Source of the DNA: Myrica gale | Taxonomy: Eukaryota; Streptophyta; Magnoliopsida; Fagales; Myricaceae | Length of the DNA: 64,000 nucleotides | Direction: 5' to 3' | Assembly (NCBI GenBank): GCA_963930655.1 | Contig: OZ005605.1 | Span: 21,707,501-21,771,500, forward strand | In this document: positions 60,183-64,000 of the stretch, piece after piece | Layout of the letters: every line of letters begins with the position of its first letter | Numbering within the stretch: the first letter of the stretch is position 1 | The notes under the pieces: model-generated | What the model was told of the DNA's origin: nothing | Database searches by the model: none | The model's input: only the letters and a program-made list of their open reading frames with translations | Position numbers and translations under genes: made by a program

Positions 60183-63100
60183 CTAGGGATTTTCGGCATC
60201 ACTTGAACCGGGACGAGTGTCCAAATTGAATTCCTCGGTGACCTCCTCAGCTATCCTCCACCTGTTACATGGATGCATGGCTATATTAGATTTTCTTTTA
60301 GATGCGGAATTGATCGATACAGAGATTTAGAAATTCTTACCTTTCAAGAACAAACTTCCCTTCCTTGTACTTCTGGGTTTTGTCATGTGCTTCCACCTAA
60401 TGGAATTTGACATCAGCTTCGTCAAACAGTTTTGCATTATTGTGAAAAAGGTAATGTTCTCGGATTGTAAAGAAGTTTAGTTGGTGAACAGACTAAAACT
60501 CAGTTACATGAAAAATTGGGAACAAAGGCAAAAGAACAATCCAAGAGTTCTAAGTGGCTGCCGTATTTGTGCAGCAGCTAACAATTGCTAGTGGTTGTCT
60601 TTACTAAAGAAGGCCTTCTAGATGGGAAGCCACGCTTGTCTAGGTGGCAAGAAAAGTGAACAGATATTTTTCAGTGTCGCAATTGGATAACGCCTTCGCT
60701 ATGCCAATCCATTAAAAGGTTGATTTCCCCAAAAAAGAAAAAGAAAAACTTCTCTTCATAACTCCATTACTATATGGCTAATGAGAAAAACTTCAATAGA
60801 TAGTTATAGAAACGAAAAGTTGATTTGTTCCTTCAAATTCAGTTTATGAAGAAGGAAGCTTACATATTTCCAACCAACATATTGTCCACAGCAGCAGCAA
60901 AAGATATCTTGTACGGTATGAAAACCAGAAAGCATCAGCCTCTCTTCCTGTAGACCATGTGTTACATTTACCCTGAACGAAACTTCCATAGTTCAGAAAT
61001 TATTAAGGACAAAAACAGGCATTCCGATTTCCTCATGTCCCCTGAAACAGAAGAACTACTAATATCATTTTGGTGTGCATTTATGAGGCTTTGACCATAC
61101 GACAGGTTTCTAACTGCAGAATGACCACAATTACATAATAGTCTATATTATTATATCAAGATATTGATTCTGTATGCATGCAAATGAGACGTGGGGGATG
61201 CTAACCTCTGAAGCTTCATCCAAAGGTTAGGCGATCCCCATTTTTCTGATGAAACTGTTCTTCATTTTAGATGAAAAGGGCAGTGGAGTAAGTGTTTTCA
61301 GTAAACTAATGCTGTGTACTTGGGATTGGACCAGAAAAGACTTGCTCAGGAAGTTGCTTGAAAAACAAGCCAGAGGCTTGGGTGTAGAATTGATCCTCTG
61401 GATTAACAGAGATTGATTGGAGTTTGAGACAAAAAAACACAGAAGGCTGGAAAGGCAGTTTTTAGGTTACTTCAGCCTCCTATGTCACTGATTGCCCCTA
61501 AGAAACATAATGTCCGCCTCTATTTAGCCCTATAATGTATTCATCAGTTATACATCAGTAAGATACAGAACCAACAGTAAAAACTTACACATTGCTGAAA
61601 AGATATGCCCTCCCACGACTGCAATTGAAGGACTGCTCACATTACATAGCAAAAAACGCTGGAGTCAAATTTGAATATCCAGGTATATCAAAGTAACTTA
61701 TGTTCTATATGCAAGAACAAAATAGCAGAACTTACACTCTCAACAATATTTAGAAAGACAGGATGAGGTGAGATAAGGTTCAATGCATTCCTCTCTTTTT
61801 GAATTTCTTTTATGACATCAAGCAAAAAGATTTAGAAAGACAGGAATGAGGAGAACAGTGATGATGATTGCATCCATAATTAGCACTAAAATCCCAAACT
61901 TACATATTTTCATTCCTTGAATAGTCATCCAAACAAAGTCACAGAAGAAAGGTGATGGCAATTGAATTTCAGGTATCCTCATTGCAGAAAGGGAGGATAA
62001 ACGTAGGTGTTCAAAGTATAAACTAATATAGCCAAATGGAGCACAAAAGAAATAGTTGGACGGGAGAAGCACCCAGAGAGTAAAGTGAAAACATGACTTA
62101 CAAAGGAAACCCTATCAGTTTCTTTACACATAGGCAAATTCAAAATGCAATAGACATCTTCTACTGGAAGTCACTAGGATATGGTAAGACTAAACACAAA
62201 AAGGGAATACAGAGAGAGCAGAGAATAATGGGATCAGAAGGACCGGCATAACAATAGGAAAGGACGTTGTTAATAATTTGTTACTGATACTACCTGCGTT
62301 CCTCTAAGGAACAAGGCTGCATATACCTGGTCCAAACCCCAAATCAGATTTGAAAATGTTGCCTTAACCATCTTTAAGGGTTAGAAACATACTTATTTTC
62401 AAGAAAACAAAATCCTTTGTAAAAGAAATGTTATTTTGCATTCAAACACCCCCATAAGAATGTATCTTAAAGAATTCAAACATTACGAAGCAAAATGAAA
62501 GAGAAGTTATAAACCTTCAAGCTTGGATCCTGAAACTGAAATTGAAAGTCCTCCTACAGCCCCAACCAACCTTCTTTACCTGACCTAATCATAACCTTGT
62601 CCCAGTTATGGGGACATGGGAGAATGAGCAAATCTCATGTCTGCTAAACAATTCTAAGTGGCTGAGTTTTTCTGTTTCGTATCTAGACTAGTAAAACCAT
62701 CACATACTGGTAACTCGACAAATGTAATAAGAGGAGAAGAATCAAATTCGTAGTAGATCAAGGTTTAATTGACGGATTAAGGTGGAAGTATGCCGCACAA
62801 GGTGGGTGCTTGAAACCAGCATGCCCATACCAGTAAACCACATGCATCGGCAATACAGGAGAGTTGCACATGAGACCTCAAAATATGAATTAAATTTTAA
62901 CCATTAGTCTATGAGTCTTCCTTTGAAACTTCCATAAAACAATTCGTTGCCTAGTTTCAAAAATGGTGAACCGCCTGCTGTCAATGCCTGATTCATTGAT
63001 GATAACTCTACCTCCACAATCTTCTTATTCCCATAACCTTGTCAGGAAGCACGAGCAGTCTTCACCACGCCACCACCCATCCACATGTGGGAGTCTACAC

Positions 63101-63691
63101 ATTCCCATTCACATGCCAGCATGATTTGATAAACCACCCAATCCTACAACGTTCTCTCGTTCGTTCCCTTAATTGGAAGTAATTGTACAGATCTAGTTTA
63201 ATTCTCAGCTCAAGCAAACCCCAATTCAAACTAAAAAATAACAGTTGTACCAAAATCTAGACCATGCATCAGGAAAAGTACTACCTTAATTTGGACTTTG
63301 GACCAAGTACCAAACACCCCCTTACCGTCTAGCAAAACTCTTAATCCCAACTCAACAACAACATCATCGGTAAAACAATCATGGTGCCAATTCCTACAAA
63401 ATACCTACTACCACAATTATCATCTGGCAAAGCTCTAAACCCCCCCCCCCCCCTTTTAGTATAAGACGACCAAAAGAAATCCTCTTTTCAGATTTTGTTC
63501 AACGGTTGACATTAACAGAAATCAAAGTGACAGACTGTGCGTGTGGCTAACAATTATATGGAGATGTGGCGGTCAGAGAGAGAGAGAGAATTTACCCTAG
63601 AGAGGACGTTGTCGACGAGAGCAAGAGGGCTCTCGCAGAATTTGCATCGGTAAGCCCTGCCTTCGAGGTCCACCAGAAATAGCCTCCCCAT
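60183..63691 (-). CDS. Yippee-like zinc-binding protein (5 exons, complete)
   Basis: Yippee/Mis18-fold protein; plant members have no settled function, and animal relatives include E3-ligase and nuclear proteins. Exons: 63596-63691, 61589-61632, 60864-60972, 60341-60396, 60183-60261. Phases agree and give 127 residues. The Zn-binding pattern C-X2-C-X52-C-X2-C is exact: C16 and C19 (YRCKFCE), C72 and C75 ([14 protein letters not shown]). Other conserved blocks are [45 protein letters not shown] and [17 protein letters not shown]. The usual SFHC in exon 2 is SFNC here. The C-terminal tail ([16 protein letters not shown]) is acidic and variable. Intron 1 is 2.0 kb. No regulatory element assigned. 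Confidence 0.94.
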
Positions 63692-64000
63692 ATTTCCTCC
63701 ACAGCTCCAACTTCAGTTCTCGATAACCGTATCGCAACGGCAACGTACCACTGATCTTTACAGGTTTTGCAGTTGTCGTTTCTATCACCGGAACCGGGAG
63801 ATTCCTGCGCCTCGAAAAAAAATCCTAAATTTCAAAGGTCGATTTTCTTCATATCTTTATCGATTTATTAAGTTCACATACTCTTAGGGTCCTCATAAAT
63901 ATCTGATTTTTAATAATGTAAATTATGCAGGCGTATTACCTCGACTTTCAGAAGTTGGCATCTGAGCCGTGCGGAATTTTATTAATTGTAACAACTTCAA
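63692..64000. promoter_or_regulatory. Upstream region of the Yippee-like gene
   Basis: It should contain the 5' UTR and proximal promoter. No TATA box was assigned with confidence, and no other gene is seen before the window edge. Confidence 0.35.

Overview
This window is nuclear DNA of a flowering plant, and the intron-rich genes and their proteins point to a woody eudicot. Supporting signs are GT-AG introns with plant-type A/T-rich interiors, plant-specific families (DRM/auxin-repressed protein, EAR-motif ERF, malectin-like receptor-like protein, DEG15), and LINE, hAT-MITE and solo-LTR debris between genes. The repeat style suggests a tree such as a member of the Fagales, but that is a guess. 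Most genes were rebuilt exon by exon by checking splice sites, reading phase and family homology. All coordinates were read by eye.

Layout. 1-1109 (-): first exon of a BAC1-like mitochondrial basic amino acid carrier, which runs off the left edge. 1.6-2.1 kb: two small retroposon insertions with clear target duplications. 3040-10035 (-): complete 14-exon peroxisomal processing protease DEG15. 10.7-11.9 kb: decayed LINE. 12.27-12.41 kb: orphan exon of a BASS-type transporter. 13-15.2 kb: diverged repeats. 16156-24886 (+): complete 10-exon Polycomb RING1 E3 ligase; its third intron carries an ORF1-only LINE with perfect target duplications and a recent 246-bp tandem duplication, and a diverged copy of the last exon lies just downstream. 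25.2-25.8 kb (-): small unrecognised gene or pseudogene. 25.83-26.42 kb: 296-bp tandem duplication bounded by C-tracts. 26920-27701 (-): DRM1/auxin-repressed protein. 28.36-28.91 kb: hAT MITE. 30.55-31.50 kb: solo LTR. 32190-39252 (-): CCCH zinc-finger gene resembling FRIGIDA-ESSENTIAL 1, with a 5'-truncated LINE in its first intron. 41898-48784 (+): receptor-like protein RLP4 (malectin-like domain, LRRs, one membrane span, no kinase), with one GC-AG intron. 51797-52282 (+): ERF repressor with two DLNxxP EAR motifs. 54.3-55.1 kb: second hAT-like MITE. 57.2-58.6 kb: second solo LTR. 60183-63691 (-): complete 5-exon Yippee-like zinc protein.

The genes do not form a pathway. The interest is positional. 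DEG15, DRM1, RLP4 and ERF12 lie next to one another on Arabidopsis chromosome 1 (At1g28320-At1g28360), while BAC1, a DRM paralogue and FES1 lie together on chromosome 2 (At2g33820-At2g33835). This window carries both sets in one block, as expected for the unfractionated ancestor of two Arabidopsis duplicated segments. No new enzyme system or defence island was seen. The most unusual elements are the ORF1-only LINE, the duplicated RING1 terminal exon and the GC-AG intron.
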